This document shows, piece by piece, positions 27,512-39,297 of a DNA stretch of 64,000 nt. The DNA is taken from assembly GCF_030264295.1 (NCBI RefSeq), contig NZ_CP127173.1:1929501-1993500 (forward strand), in the 5' to 3' direction. Positions within the stretch are counted from its first letter, which is position 1. The number at the start of each line of letters is the position of its first letter. The position numbers and the translations under genes are program-made. The notes beneath the pieces were generated by a model. That model was not told the origin of the DNA. It ran no database searches and saw only the letters and a list, made by a program, of their open reading frames with translations. Source of the DNA: Amycolatopsis nalaikhensis. GTDB taxonomy: Bacteria; Actinomycetota; Actinomycetes; Mycobacteriales; Pseudonocardiaceae.

Positions 27512-30166
27512 TCAGGTCAGCAGGGTCAAGACGGTCTCGGAGTGCCGTCCCGGGGAGCGCGCCGTGCGGGCCTGCAGCCACGCCTCCAGGCGGTCCTCGG
27601 GCAGCGGCCGCGAGATCAGGTAGCCCTGGGCGACGTCACAGCCCATCGCCTCGAGCTGGTCGCGCGCGACGTCTTCCTCGACGCCCTCGGCCACGACCGT
27701 CAGCCCGAGCGAGTGGCCCAGCTCGACGATCGACCGGACCACCGCGAGGTCGCCGAGGTCGGTGCCCATGCCGAGGACGAAGCTCTTGTCGATCTTGACC
27801 TGGTCGACCGGCAGCTGCCGCAGGTAGGCCAGCGACGAGTAGCCCGTGCCGAAGTCGTCGACCGCGAGCACGATGCCCAGCGAGTGCAGCTCGCGCAGGA
27901 TCGGCAGCGCCTTCTGCGGGTCGGACATCACGCCGGACTCGGTCAGCTCGAACGTCAGCAGCTCCGGCGGGATGCCGAAGCGCTCCAGCTCGCGCGCCAC
28001 CTTGTTCGGGAAGTCCTCGTCGGCCAGGTTGCGCACCGACAGGTTGACCGCCACCGAGATCCGCAGGCCCTCGTCGAGCCACTTGCGGCAGCGCTTGAGC
28101 GCTTCGCCGAGCACGAACGACGTCAGGACGCCGATCAGGCCGGCCGCCTCGATGGCCGGGACGAACTCGTCCGGGCCGAGGCGCCCGAACTCCGGGTGCA
28201 CCCAGCGGACCAGCGCCTCGACGCCCTGCACCTGGCGGTTCGGCAGGGTGATCTTCGGCTGGTAGTGGACGCTGACCTGGCCGTCCTCCAGCGACTGCCG
28301 GAACTGCGTGACCATCTGGAAGCGGCGCAGGAAGATCTGGCCCATGCTCGGCACGTAGCCGCGGACCTCTTCGCCGCCCTTGGTCGCGCGCACGGCGACG
28401 TCCGCGCGCTGCAGCAGGCCTTCGATGTCGACGACGTCGCCGGGTTCGTCCGCGGACGTCGTCGCGTAGCCGATCATCGCGTTCGCCTCGACCGAGAGCC
28501 GGTCCACCGGGTACGGCGCGGAAAGCTCCTCGCGCAGCCGTTCCGCGGCGTGGTGGGCGTCCTCGGGCGGGCAGCCGACGAGCAGCGCCGCGAAGGACGC
28601 GCCTTCGAGCCGGGCGAGCGGGACGTCGGGGCCGAGCGCGTCGCGGATGCGGCGGCCGGCGGCGATCACCATCCGGTCGGCCCACGCGTAGCCGAGCGCG
28701 TCGCTGACCGTCGAGAAGACGTCGAGGTCGATCCGCAGCACCACGGCGTTCGGGAAGTCCCGCAACGGTTCCTTCGCCACCTGCCGGAAGCCCGGCCGGT
28801 TGAGGTGCCCGGTGAGCGGGTCGTGGTAGGCGTCGTGGCGCAGGGTCGCGAGCAGCCGCCGGTTGTCCAGCGACGTCGCGAGGTGGCTGGCCATCGTGCC
28901 GAGCAGCTGGACGTCGTACTTGCCGAACCCGCGCCAGCGCGAGAGCCGGTCGTGCGCCTCGACGACGCCGAGCAGCTGGTTCGCGCTGCGCAGCGGCACG
29001 ACGAGCGCCTCCTGCGCGCCGCGGTCGAGCAGCGCCGCGCGGACGTCGGGGTTGGCCTCGGTGATCCGGAAGTGCCGGACGTGTGCGCCGGGCAGGCGCA
29101 GCAGCGGGTCGTCGGCGGTGGGGTCGGCGGGCGGCAGGTCCTCGCCCGCGACGACGACCCGCATGGTGTCCTTCGGTTCCAGCCGCAGCCTCAGCACGAC
29201 CCGGCCCGCGGCGAGCTGGTCCTTGATGCGCTCGGCGATCGTGGCCCACTCGCGGACGTCGACGCCGCCGACGAGCTCGTCCGCACGGCTGGCCGGGCGC
29301 GCCGCGGCCTGCTGGCCCGACCGCGCGACCATCAGGCTGACGTCCGAGAGGGCCTCCATGTCCCGCTGCTCGCGCAGCAGGTCGGAGTAGGCCCAGTAGA
29401 GGGCGGTCAGGCCGAGGAACACGGCGAGCACCAGCGGCCACGCCTTGGGCGTGTTCGAAATGACGAGGTAGCCGGACAGGCCGACCGAAGCGTTGACGAA
29501 CCCGACGACCAGGATCCGCGCGGTGAGCCGGACGGCGGTGCTGACCCGCATCCGGCGCCGCAGCACGCGGACCGCGGCCAGCGCGAGCAGCGTGCTCACC
29601 AGCGGCGCGGTCAGGGTGCCCGCCAGCGCGGCGACCCACGGGATCTTGTCGCCGACCCCGGCGCCGACGGCGTACTTGACCAGCCCGGCGACCGCGAAGG
29701 CGCCGGTGATCTCGAGCAGGAACGCGCCCGCGTTGTAGAGGACGCGTCCGGCGACCTTCCGCGCGAGCAGCGTGCCGATACCGGCGACCAGGTGCGCGGC
29801 CAGCACGACCTCGAACGGCGCGATGAAGAACCCGATGACGAGCGGGATCTCGGTGAAGGAGATGGTCCACGAGATGCCGCTGCGGACGTCGACGTTGATG
29901 CCGAGCTGCTCGGCGAGCAGGAACGCGATCGCGAGCACCGGCCCGATCCACAGCAGCCTGCTGTCCCAGTGGAACGGCAGCCACGAGCCGACCGCGAAGG
30001 CGGCGACGAGGCCGAGGCTCAGAACGGCGAAGGTGTACGCGCGGAACCGGCGTTCGTCGGTGCGGGCCTCGGCGGACGCGGCGGGCTGGGGAGGTGTCCC
30101 GGAAGCGGCTCGCGGCCCGGGCTGCGCCTGCGCGACGGCGTCGCCGTGGGCGTTGGTGTCCGGCAT
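27512..30166 (-). CDS. Membrane GGDEF/EAL protein, likely c-di-GMP phosphodiesterase
   Basis: An 884-residue protein; the ATG at 30166 follows GGGAAGG. Residues 1-250 hold about eight membrane helices. A GAF-like segment follows (about 300-445), then GGDEF (about 460-610) and EAL (about 630-875). In GGDEF the active-site motif is LEGASF (about 519-523) instead of GGDEF/GGEEF, so cyclase activity is unlikely. The EAL domain is complete: EALVRW, NLSVRN, FELTES, VDDFGTGYSS, KIDKSFV, AEGVE and the final QGYL. The expected activity is hydrolysis of cyclic di-GMP, perhaps with GTP sensed by the degenerate domain. It is monocistronic. Confidence 0.93.
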   Translation of the reverse strand: MPDTNAHGDAVAQAQPGPRAASGTPPQPAASAEARTDERRFRAYTFAVLSLGLVAAFAVGSWLPFHWDSRLLWIGPVLAIAFLLAEQLGINVDVRSGISWTISFTEIPLVIGFFIAPFEVVLAAHLVAGIGTLLARKVAGRVLYNAGAFLLEITGAFAVAGLVKYAVGAGVGDKIPWVAALAGTLTAPLVSTLLALAAVRVLRRRMRVSTAVRLTARILVVGFVNASVGLSGYLVISNTPKAWPLVLAVFLGLTALYWAYSDLLREQRDMEALSDVSLMVARSGQQAAARPASRADELVGGVDVREWATIAERIKDQLAAGRVVLRLRLEPKDTMRVVVAGEDLPPADPTADDPLLRLPGAHVRHFRITEANPDVRAALLDRGAQEALVVPLRSANQLLGVVEAHDRLSRWRGFGKYDVQLLGTMASHLATSLDNRRLLATLRHDAYHDPLTGHLNRPGFRQVAKEPLRDFPNAVVLRIDLDVFSTVSDALGYAWADRMVIAAGRRIRDALGPDVPLARLEGASFAALLVGCPPEDAHHAAERLREELSAPYPVDRLSVEANAMIGYATTSADEPGDVVDIEGLLQRADVAVRATKGGEEVRGYVPSMGQIFLRRFQMVTQFRQSLEDGQVSVHYQPKITLPNRQVQGVEALVRWVHPEFGRLGPDEFVPAIEAAGLIGVLTSFVLGEALKRCRKWLDEGLRISVAVNLSVRNLADEDFPNKVARELERFGIPPELLTFELTESGVMSDPQKALPILRELHSLGIVLAVDDFGTGYSSLAYLRQLPVDQVKIDKSFVLGMGTDLGDLAVVRSIVELGHSLGLTVVAEGVEEDVARDQLEAMGCDVAQGYLISRPLPEDRLEAWLQARTARSPGRHSETVLTLLT

Positions 30167-30403
30167 CCGACCTTCCCTCCCGGCTTGTCCACCGGTGCTG
30201 ATCCGTGACTTCGGGTGTGGACAAGGGCCATACCGTACCCCGTAGGGCGTACCCGTGTCCCTTTCGAGACAGTAGGAGATCACCCCAGGGTTAACAATGC
30301 CTCGAACGCGCTGACCTGCGTGGACCAAGGGGTGAAACATCGGGTGGCCGAACCTATGGCGGTCCGCCGCACACGGAGGCGCGGATAGCGCTTCAATGTG
30401 CGC

Positions 30404-31342
30404 ATGCACAGCGACGTGATAGCCACCGAACACGCGGCCCGGCTCGCGGCGGTGGATTCCCTGCTCCCCGGTTCAGCTCCCTTCGAGGCGGCCGAAAACG
30501 CCGTGGTGCTGGAGGTGGCGACGGGTGACTCCGCCGCGTCCGCCCTCGCCTCGCGCATCCAGGTCGACCAGGGCGCTCCGAACGCGCCGTGGCGCGCGCT
30601 GACCGAGCACCGGCTCGACCTCCAGCTGGCCGGGCCCCAGCCGGCGGCCGCCCTCGACGCCCTCCTCACCCGATGGGATGAACATCTGCGCGCGGTCGCC
30701 GAGCGCGGCGACACCGAGACCGCGGCGATCGTGCCGCGGGCGAGCCGGGACGCGGCCGGCGCGCGCGAAATGCTGCACCACGGCTTCGCGCCGCTGCGCG
30801 TGATCGCGGTGCGGCCCGCCGAGCGGCTGATCCCGGCCGGCCCGCGGGGCACCCCCGGCGTCAAGATCCGCCGCGCCGAGCCCGGCGACCTCGAAACCGC
30901 CGTCGCGCTGGGCCTGGAGCTGCACTCCTACGACGCCCAGTACGGCACGGTCAACCTGCGCAAGGGCGTCGAAGACATCATGGCCAAGGACCTGGCCGAG
31001 CAGCTGAACCGGCCGGAGCCGCCGTTGTGGATCGCCGAGCTGTACGGCCGTCCGCTCGGCATGGTGAACGTCCAGCACCCCGGCGAGACCGGCTGGATCA
31101 GCGACCGCGTGGCGGCCGAGCGGGTCGGCTACCTCTCGTCCCTGGCCGTCGCGGCGGCGGCGCGCTCGTCCGGTGTCGGCACGGCGCTGGCCGCGCACGC
31201 CCACCACGTGCTGGACGAAGACGGCGCCGACGTCGTCCTCCTGCACCACGCCGCGGCGAACCCGCTGTCGACGCCGTTCTGGTACGCCCAGGGCTACCGC
31301 CCGCTGTGGACGTACTGGCAGCGTCGCCCGGCCGTCCGCTGA
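30404..31342 (+). CDS. GNAT family N-acetyltransferase
   Basis: A 312-residue protein. The C-terminal half is a GNAT domain: VKIRRAEPGDLETAVALGLE, then VGYLSSLAVAAAARSSGVGT, with acetyl-CoA loop RSSGVGT. The N-terminal half (1-140) is probably a degenerate second GNAT fold. A GTG at 30398, two codons upstream, is an equally plausible start; neither has a clear ribosome binding site. The substrate is unknown. It diverges from the GGDEF/EAL gene. Confidence 0.88.
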   Translation: MHSDVIATEHAARLAAVDSLLPGSAPFEAAENAVVLEVATGDSAASALASRIQVDQGAPNAPWRALTEHRLDLQLAGPQPAAALDALLTRWDEHLRAVAERGDTETAAIVPRASRDAAGAREMLHHGFAPLRVIAVRPAERLIPAGPRGTPGVKIRRAEPGDLETAVALGLELHSYDAQYGTVNLRKGVEDIMAKDLAEQLNRPEPPLWIAELYGRPLGMVNVQHPGETGWISDRVAAERVGYLSSLAVAAAARSSGVGTALAAHAHHVLDEDGADVVLLHHAAANPLSTPFWYAQGYRPLWTYWQRRPAVR

Positions 31343-31412
31343 ACGACTGGCGGATTACCGCGGGTGCGCTGTCCTTATAGGCTGACCTCGCCAGAGCGAG
31401 GGGAGCCGGGAA

Positions 31413-32267
31413 GTGACCGATCAGCGGGATTCCGCGCCGCGCGCGCCCGAGGGCGTCGACACCGAAAAGCCGTCCGCCGCCCGGATCTACGACTGGTACC
31501 TGGGCGGCACCCAGAACTGGGCCGTGGACCGCGAGTTCGGCAGGCGCATGGAACAGCAGTGGCCGCTGGTGCGGCCCGGCTCGAAGCAGAACCGCGAGTT
31601 TATGAACCGCGCGGTCCGGGCGGCGCTGCGGGCGGGCATCCGGCAGTTCATCGACCTCGGCTCCGGCGTCCCGACGGCGGGCAACGTGCACGAGGTCGTC
31701 GAGGCCGAGCTCCCGGACGACCACGACGCGACGGTCGTGTACGTCGACTACGAGCCGGTGGCGGTCGCCCACGCGACGCTGATCCTCGAAGAGGGCGCGG
31801 CGACGGACTGGGCGGGCATCGTCCAGGCGGACATGCGCGACGCGAAGGCCGTGCTGCGCGCGGAAGAGACGAAGCGGCTCATCGACTTCTCGAAGCCGGT
31901 CTGCCTGATGATGATGGCGGTGCTGCACTTCGTCGGCCCGGACGACGACCCCGAGGGCCTGCTGCAGACGTACCGGGACGCGCTCGCGCCGGGGAGCTGG
32001 CTGGCGATCTCCCAGATGAGCGAAGGCGACGGCGACGGCGAGGCGCTCGAGGGGCTGCGCTGGTTCGTCGAGCAGTACCGGAAGACGAGCAACCCGGTGT
32101 GGCTGCGCGACCGCGAGGAGATCCTGCCGCTGTTCGGCGACTGGAACCTGCTCGAACCGGGCATCGTGCACCTGCCCGACTGGCGGCCCGACCGGAAGCT
32201 GAACGCGCTGGAAGCCGAGGCCCGGCCGTTCGCCTGGTGCGGCATCGCGGAGAAACCCGGCCGCTGA
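31413..32267 (+). CDS. SAM-dependent methyltransferase, DUF574 type
   Basis: A 284-residue protein of a family abundant in actinomycetes. The characteristic opening is PSAARIYDWYLGGTQNWAVD. The SAM-binding motif I is FIDLGSGVPTAGNVHEVV, followed by VVYVDYEPVAVAHA and ADMRDAKAVL. The GTG start at 31413 follows GGAGCCGGG. Members are annotated as methyltransferases, but substrates are generally unknown. It has no operon partner. Confidence 0.9.
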   Translation: MTDQRDSAPRAPEGVDTEKPSAARIYDWYLGGTQNWAVDREFGRRMEQQWPLVRPGSKQNREFMNRAVRAALRAGIRQFIDLGSGVPTAGNVHEVVEAELPDDHDATVVYVDYEPVAVAHATLILEEGAATDWAGIVQADMRDAKAVLRAEETKRLIDFSKPVCLMMMAVLHFVGPDDDPEGLLQTYRDALAPGSWLAISQMSEGDGDGEALEGLRWFVEQYRKTSNPVWLRDREEILPLFGDWNLLEPGIVHLPDWRPDRKLNALEAEARPFAWCGIAEKPGR

Positions 32268-32330
32268 CCTGCGGTTTTCCCGATCGCTGTGGGCGAACGC
32301 ACCATCGGAAACAAACGCACCCATCGGAGA

Positions 32331-32351
32331 GTTGAGCTAGGCAGACTCAAC
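32331..32351 (+). promoter_or_regulatory. HAIR-like HspR operator upstream of lon
   Basis: GTTGAGC, 7 bp, ACTCAAC: close to the HspR box consensus CTTGAGT-N7-ACTCAAG with the exact spacer. It ends 16 bp before the lon start, where a repressor would block transcription. HspR controls lon in Streptomyces, so the assignment fits known biology; binding is inferred. Confidence 0.7.
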
Positions 32352-32367
32352 TACACGAGGAGTGCAC

Positions 32368-34770
<2,403 letters not shown>

Positions 34771-34789
34771 CCCCGAACGCCGCCACCCG

Positions 34790-34827
34790 ACGGCCGGTTT
34801 CCCTCTCCCCCAAGGGAAACCGGCCGT
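34790..34827 (+). terminator. Terminator of lon
   Basis: A 15-bp perfect stem (ACGGCCGGTTTCCCT with AGGGAAACCGGCCGT), an 8-nt loop and T-rich flank (TCCTTTG), 20 nt past the lon stop. It can also serve the convergent methyltransferase gene. Confidence 0.88.
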
Positions 34828-34852
34828 TCCTTTGTGGTCGGGTCCGTTATGG

Positions 34853-35410
34853 TCAGAGTCGTCGCGCGCCGACGAGGTACCCGGCTCGCCGCAGGCCGAG
34901 CGGCCCGGCGTCGTAGAAGGCGGTGACCTCGGGCTGCAGCCCGGCGCGCCACAGTTCGTGGCGCAGCCACCGCGGGCTGAAGTCCCCGGCGCGCCGGGCG
35001 GGCCAGCGCGGGTTCCGCATGGTGACGACGGTGCGCCCGCCGGGCCGCACGACCCGCACGATCTCCCGCAGCGCGGGCACGACGTCGACGTGGTCGAGCA
35101 CGCCCATCGCGAGCGCGACGTCGAAAGTGGCGTCGGCGAAGGGCAGTTCCTCGATGTCTCCGACGAAGAAGGAGGCGTCCCCGGCCCGCAGCCGGGCGGC
35201 GTCGACCATCGCGGCGGACCGGTCGCAGCCGGTGAGGGCGAAGTCCCCGGGCCGGTGCTCGAGCAGGTGCCGCACCATGGTCCCGGGCCCGCAGCCGACA
35301 TCGAGCAGGGCGCCACCAGGGCAGTCCCGGAGCACTTGGCCGACGGCGTCCACGCGCGAACGCTGGTGCCGCGCGAGCGGGTCGCGTTCGAGCGTCCCGG
35401 AAACCGGCAT
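34853..35410 (-). CDS. Class I SAM-dependent methyltransferase
   Basis: A 185-residue methyltransferase. Motif I is ALLDVGCGPGTMVRHLL (about 40-56), motif II ALTGCDRSAAMVDAA, and motif IV AMGVLDHVDVVPAL. The ATG at 35410 follows GGGGAGGAACTC, a near-ideal ribosome binding site. The upstream GTG at 35431 lacks one. It belongs to the Methyltransf_11/25 group; the substrate (small molecule, lipid quinone or other) cannot be told. Confidence 0.88.
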   Translation of the reverse strand: MPVSGTLERDPLARHQRSRVDAVGQVLRDCPGGALLDVGCGPGTMVRHLLEHRPGDFALTGCDRSAAMVDAARLRAGDASFFVGDIEELPFADATFDVALAMGVLDHVDVVPALREIVRVVRPGGRTVVTMRNPRWPARRAGDFSPRWLRHELWRAGLQPEVTAFYDAGPLGLRRAGYLVGARRL

Positions 35411-35531
35411 GAGTTCCTCCCCAGGGGTCACCGCGTGGGTCGGGCCGGGGCGGCGAGTCGTTACCGATTCCGGGAAATGCCGTCGAAGGGCCGAACGCGC
35501 CTTGCGCCGTTCCGAGTAGCTGCCGTGGAAC

Positions 35532-35570
35532 GCGAAACGCCCCTCCGGGCGAGCCGGAGAGGCGTTTCGC
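35532..35570 (-). terminator. Terminator after tRNA-Tyr
   Basis: GCGAAACGCC-CTCCGG pairs with CCGGAG-GGCGTTTCGC around a 5-nt loop. Single mismatched bases split the stem once. It sits 6 nt past the tRNA 3' end. Confidence 0.75.
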
Positions 35571-35575
35571 TGGGG

Positions 35576-35658
35576 TGGCGGGTGAGGGATTCGAACCCCC
35601 GTAGGCGTAAGCCAACTGGTTTACAGCCAGTCCCCTTTGGCCACTCGGGTAACCCGCC
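35576..35658 (-). tRNA. tRNA-Tyr (GTA)
   Basis: An 83-nt class II tRNA with a long variable arm. Acceptor GGCGGGT/ACCCGCC, D-arm TACCCGAGTGGCCAAAGGGG, anticodon stem-loop ACTGGCTGTAAACCAGT (anticodon GTA), and T-arm GGGGGTTCGAATCCCTC. Confidence 0.96.
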
Positions 35659-35786
35659 CAGGCCGGTCTCACCGGCCGGGGAGAAGCTTACCCGGCGCCT
35701 CTTGACGGGGGTCAACCGGGATACCCGTCCCCCGGTGGGGGCTAGGCTGGGTGCCCCTGACAAGCGAGTACGAGGTGTGAGGACAC

Positions 35787-36278
35787 GTGGCGGATCCCTC
35801 TTTCGACGTCGTGAGCAAGGTCGACCGCCAGGAGGTGGACAACGCGCTCAACCAGGCAGGCAAGGAGCTCGGCACGCGGTTCGACTTCCGCGGCACCGGC
35901 ACGACGATCAGCTGGGCGGGCGAGGAGGCGATCACGATCGAGTCCGAGACCGAGGAGCGCGCCCTGGCCGCCGTCGAGGTGTTCAAGGAGAAGCTGATCA
36001 AGCGCAGCATCTCGTTGAAGGCCTTCGAGGCCGGTGAGCCCGCGCTGTCGGGCAAGAGCTACAAGATCTCGGGCAAGATCCTGCAGGGCATCGCCTCGGA
36101 CAAGGCCAAGCAGATCGCCAAGTTCATCCGGGACGAGGGACCCAAGGGGGTTCAGGCTCAGATCCAGGGCGATCAGCTGCGGGTGTCCGGGAAGAAGAAG
36201 GACCAGCTTCAGGAAGTCATCGCGCTGCTGAAGGGCAAGGACTTCGAGATCGCTCTCCAGTTCACCAACTACCGGTGA
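35787..36278 (+). CDS. YajQ family (DUF520) cyclic-di-GMP-binding protein
   Basis: A 163-residue YajQ protein, start GTG at 35787. Conserved segments are [37 protein letters not shown] and KIAKFIRD-like [20 protein letters not shown], then [20 protein letters not shown]. The family binds nucleotides and in Xanthomonas c-di-GMP. Whether it does here is not visible from sequence, but it lies 5 kb from an EAL protein. It is monocistronic. Confidence 0.94.
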   Translation: MADPSFDVVSKVDRQEVDNALNQAGKELGTRFDFRGTGTTISWAGEEAITIESETEERALAAVEVFKEKLIKRSISLKAFEAGEPALSGKSYKISGKILQGIASDKAKQIAKFIRDEGPKGVQAQIQGDQLRVSGKKKDQLQEVIALLKGKDFEIALQFTNYR

Positions 36279-36282
36279 CGGT

Positions 36283-36341
36283 TTGAGGCGATCGCGCCGG
36301 GTCGAGGGTCGCACCCCCTGGACCCGGCCCGATCACCTCAA
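36283..36341. terminator. Bidirectional hairpin between convergent genes
   Basis: TTGAGG/CCTCAA, GATCG/CGATC and GCCGGGTC/GACCCGGC pair in order, with single-base interruptions and a 17-nt loop. It lies between the YajQ-family stop and the stop of the facing lipoprotein. Confidence 0.65.
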
Positions 36342-36344
36342 GGG

Positions 36345-37007
36345 TCAGGACGGCGTCACCGTCCACGTCCCTTCCCAGTCGTCGACCTTCAAGTACGCCG
36401 GGCCGTCGACCGGCACCGTCCGGTCCTGGTCGCCGATCTCGTTCACCAGCAGGTCCCGCATCTCGTCCGTCATCACCCACAGCGCCACGTTCCCCTTGCT
36501 CCGCGCCGTGAACTTGACCGACGCCGTCCCCGCCGGGACGCGCAGCACCGCGTCTCCCTTGCCCTTCGTCTCCTGACCCGGCTCTGCCGTCGGCACGCTC
36601 CGGTAGTCCGCGATCGTCGCCGTCCACGCGCCGTCCGCCACCACCGTGATCCTCTTCGTCGGCTGGTCCGGGTACGTGTTCAGCCACGTTGTCCCCTTGT
36701 ACGAGCCGATCGCGTTGACCAGGCCGAACTCGCCTCCGTCCGTGCTGATGATCACGTTCGACTCGCACTTCGGGCAGTCGAACGTGAAGAACCCCAGCTG
36801 GTCCTTCGGCCACGTCACCTCGAAGCCGCCCGGGCCCTTGCCCGTGTGCGTCTCCGTCGGCACCTCGTGGGGCGCCGGTGGGGCGGGCGACGGTGTGGGT
36901 GCCATCGGCGCGGGTGGCGCCTCTCCCACGATCGTTCCGTACCCCGTGCTCGGTGCGCAGCCCGCCGCCAGCGCCAAGACCAGCACGCCCGCCAGCCGGA
37001 TCTTCAT
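36345..37007 (-). CDS. Putative lipoprotein
   Basis: A 220-residue exported protein with a lipobox: MKIRLAGVLVLALAAGC, Cys at residue 17. A Pro/Ala-rich linker (about 28-47) is followed by a compact domain with a CPKC pair (FDCPKCESN) and a beta-rich region (YPDQPTKRITVVADGAWTAT). The C-terminal strand-rich domain resembles those of secreted binding proteins, but I cannot name a family. Its substrate or partner is unknown. Confidence 0.8.
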   Translation of the reverse strand: MKIRLAGVLVLALAAGCAPSTGYGTIVGEAPPAPMAPTPSPAPPAPHEVPTETHTGKGPGGFEVTWPKDQLGFFTFDCPKCESNVIISTDGGEFGLVNAIGSYKGTTWLNTYPDQPTKRITVVADGAWTATIADYRSVPTAEPGQETKGKGDAVLRVPAGTASVKFTARSKGNVALWVMTDEMRDLLVNEIGDQDRTVPVDGPAYLKVDDWEGTWTVTPS

Positions 37008-37204
37008 CTCTCCCCCTCGGGGCCACCACGAGCCCTCTGGTGATCTTTCGACGCACTTTGCCCGCGCGTTACCGTTGCCGAGCGTGAGGGCTCACCCTTT
37101 CGTGCTCTTGAAACCCCTCGAACGCGCGATGGTGCCGCGTGCCTGCCGCTCGCGGGCGCGGGCGCGTGTTGTGATCGCGCCGTCACCGCGTGGAGAGGGT
37201 CAGG

Positions 37205-38341
37205 ATGCGCCGTTTGCTCGCCTTCGTGCTGTCGCTCACCGTGGTCGGTTCGACCCTGACGCCCGCCGTCGCCGCTGAGCGCAAGCAGCTCGTTCCCGGC
37301 TACGGCTCCTACGCCCGGCTCATCCGGCTCGAACACTCCATCTTCGGGCGCGGGCGGATCATCGCCACCCTGACCAGCGAAGACTCCGGTGGCAAGTTCA
37401 CGCCCGTGATGGAAAGCACCGACGAGGGCGAGACCTTCCACAAGATCGGCGCCATCCACGACCCCGACGGCCGCTACGGCATGTGCTGCGGCACCGTCTA
37501 CGAACTCCCCCAGCGGGTCGGGAAGCTGCGGGCCGGCACCCTGCTCTGGGCCGCCTCCTACCGGCAGGACGCCGGTGCGCAACGCCGCGTCGGCATCCGG
37601 ATCTGGGCCAGCAAGGACGGCGGTCGCGCGTGGACCTTCCTGGCCGAGGCCGCGAAGTCGCACAACATCGACGGCATCTGGGAGCCCGAGTTCACCGTCG
37701 ACGCCGGGGGCACCCTCTGGCTCCACTACGCCGACGAGACGCAGGCACCCAAGTACGCGCAGGTCCTCAACCGGGTCGCCTCGACCGACGGCGTCAACTG
37801 GGGCACCAAGCAGCTCACCATGGCCATCCCGCCCGACCGCGTGCGGCCCGGCATGCCGATCATCCGGCGGCTGCCCGACGGCCGCTACTACTTCGCCTAC
37901 GAGATCTGCAACTTCCGCGACCGGTACTGCGACCCCTACTTCAAGATCTCCCCCGACGGCGCCAACTGGGGCAGCCCCGGCGACCCCGGCACCCGCGTCA
38001 CCACGGCCAACGGCAACTACTTCCAGCACGCCCAGACGATCACGCTCTTCCCCGGCGGCCCGAACGGCGTGCGGATCGTCATGGTCGGGCAGATCTACAC
38101 CGACGCGAAGGGCAAGCCGCAACCGAAGAACGGCCAGGTGCTGCTCGCGAACGACAACTTCGGCAGCGGCCACTGGTACGAATTACCGGCTCCCGTGCAC
38201 ATCAGCGGCATCCACAACAACTTCTGCCCCAACTACTCCTCGACGCTGCTGCCGGTCGACGACGGCAAGAACGTGCTGGAGATCGCCACCGAGTACAACG
38301 ACGGCTGCAAGGCCTACTTCGGCAAGGGCCCGGCCTTCTAG
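37205..38341 (+). CDS. Secreted sialidase-fold (BNR-repeat) protein
   Basis: A 378-residue exported protein. The signal peptide MRRLLAFVLSLTVVGSTLTP ends near AVAA (about residue 25). Asp-box-like motifs (STDEGETFHKI, ASKDGGRAWTFL, STDGVNWG, SPDGANWG) show a six-bladed beta-propeller of the sialidase/neuraminidase superfamily. Paired Cys (GMCCGTV, ICNFRDRYCDPY, FCPNY) probably stabilise it. It may be a glycoside hydrolase. The start ATG at 37205 follows GAGAGGGTCAGG. Confidence 0.85.
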   Translation: MRRLLAFVLSLTVVGSTLTPAVAAERKQLVPGYGSYARLIRLEHSIFGRGRIIATLTSEDSGGKFTPVMESTDEGETFHKIGAIHDPDGRYGMCCGTVYELPQRVGKLRAGTLLWAASYRQDAGAQRRVGIRIWASKDGGRAWTFLAEAAKSHNIDGIWEPEFTVDAGGTLWLHYADETQAPKYAQVLNRVASTDGVNWGTKQLTMAIPPDRVRPGMPIIRRLPDGRYYFAYEICNFRDRYCDPYFKISPDGANWGSPGDPGTRVTTANGNYFQHAQTITLFPGGPNGVRIVMVGQIYTDAKGKPQPKNGQVLLANDNFGSGHWYELPAPVHISGIHNNFCPNYSSTLLPVDDGKNVLEIATEYNDGCKAYFGKGPAF

Positions 38342-38415
38342 CGCTTCTCGATCGGGCCCGCCGGCCCAGCCCGTAGGGTGGGGCGCAGCCGTGGCCGAGG
38401 AGAGGGAGGCAGTCC

Positions 38416-39297
38416 ATGAAGGGCATCGTGCTGGCCGGAGGCAGCGGGACGCGCCTGCACCCGATCACCCAGGCGGTGTCGAAGCAGCTGCTCCCCGTCT
38501 ACGACAAGCCGATGGTCTACTACCCGATCTCGGTGCTGATGCTGGCCGGGATCCGGGAGATCCTGATCATCTCCACCCCGGCCGACCTGCCGAACTTCCG
38601 CAAGCTGCTGGGCAACGGCGACCAGTTCGGCGTCTCGTTCTCCTACGCCGAGCAGCCCAGCCCGAACGGCCTCGCCGAAGCGTTCGTGATCGGCGCGGAC
38701 TTCATCGGCGACGACGACGTGGCCCTGGTCCTCGGCGACAACATCTTCTACGGCCAGGGCTTCTCCAGCCGCCTGCAGCAGGCCGTGCGCGAGCTCGACG
38801 GCTGCGTCCTGTTCGGCTACCCGGTCAAGGACCCCGAGCGCTACGGCGTCGGCGAGGTCGGTGCGGACGGCAAGCTCGTCTCCATCGAGGAGAAGCCCGC
38901 GAAGCCGCGCTCGAACAAGGCGATCACCGGCCTCTACTTCTACGACAACCAGGTCGTCGACATCGCCCGCACGCTGACGCCGTCGGCGCGCGGCGAGCTC
39001 GAGATCACCGATGTCAACCTCACCTACCTGCGGCAGGACCGGGCGACGCTGGTCGAGCTCAGCCGCGGGTTCGCCTGGCTCGACACCGGCACGCACGACT
39101 CGCTGCTCGAGGCCGGGCAGTTCGTGCAGGTGCTGGAGCACCGCACCGGTGTGCGCATCGCCTGCCTCGAGGAGATCGCGCTGCGCATGGGCTTCATCGA
39201 CGCCGACGAGTGCTACGCGCTGGGCGCGAAGCTCGCGAAGTCCGGCTACGGCGACTACGTGAAGGCAGTCGCCGTAGCGGCGGGAGCGTCGGCCTAG
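38416..39297 (+). CDS. rmlA: Glucose-1-phosphate thymidylyltransferase
   Basis: A 293-residue Rml[21 protein letters not shown] is the nucleotide-binding signature; [20 protein letters not shown], the [13 protein letters not shown] active-site stretch and [20 protein letters not shown] are all standard. It makes dTDP-glucose, the entry to dTDP-sugars. No rmlB/C/D is adjacent. A distant RmlC-like gene lies 14.7 kb away. Its stop codon is shared in the opposite sense with the facing monooxygenase (CTAG at 39294-39297). Confidence 0.96.
   Translation: MKGIVLAGGSGTRLHPITQAVSKQLLPVYDKPMVYYPISVLMLAGIREILIISTPADLPNFRKLLGNGDQFGVSFSYAEQPSPNGLAEAFVIGADFIGDDDVALVLGDNIFYGQGFSSRLQQAVRELDGCVLFGYPVKDPERYGVGEVGADGKLVSIEEKPAKPRSNKAITGLYFYDNQVVDIARTLTPSARGELEITDVNLTYLRQDRATLVELSRGFAWLDTGTHDSLLEAGQFVQVLEHRTGVRIACLEEIALRMGFIDADECYALGAKLAKSGYGDYVKAVAVAAGASA

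Noticed and set aside
27251..30208. A 985-codon plus-strand frame opposite the GGDEF/EAL gene, and similar ones opposite lon and the sugar genes
   Set aside because: Composition and lack of motifs mark them as shadows; the opposite strand carries complete domains.
38416..39297. rmlA as part of a dTDP-rhamnose locus
   Set aside because: No rmlB or rmlD in the window; the RmlC-like gene lies 14.7 kb away in another operon.
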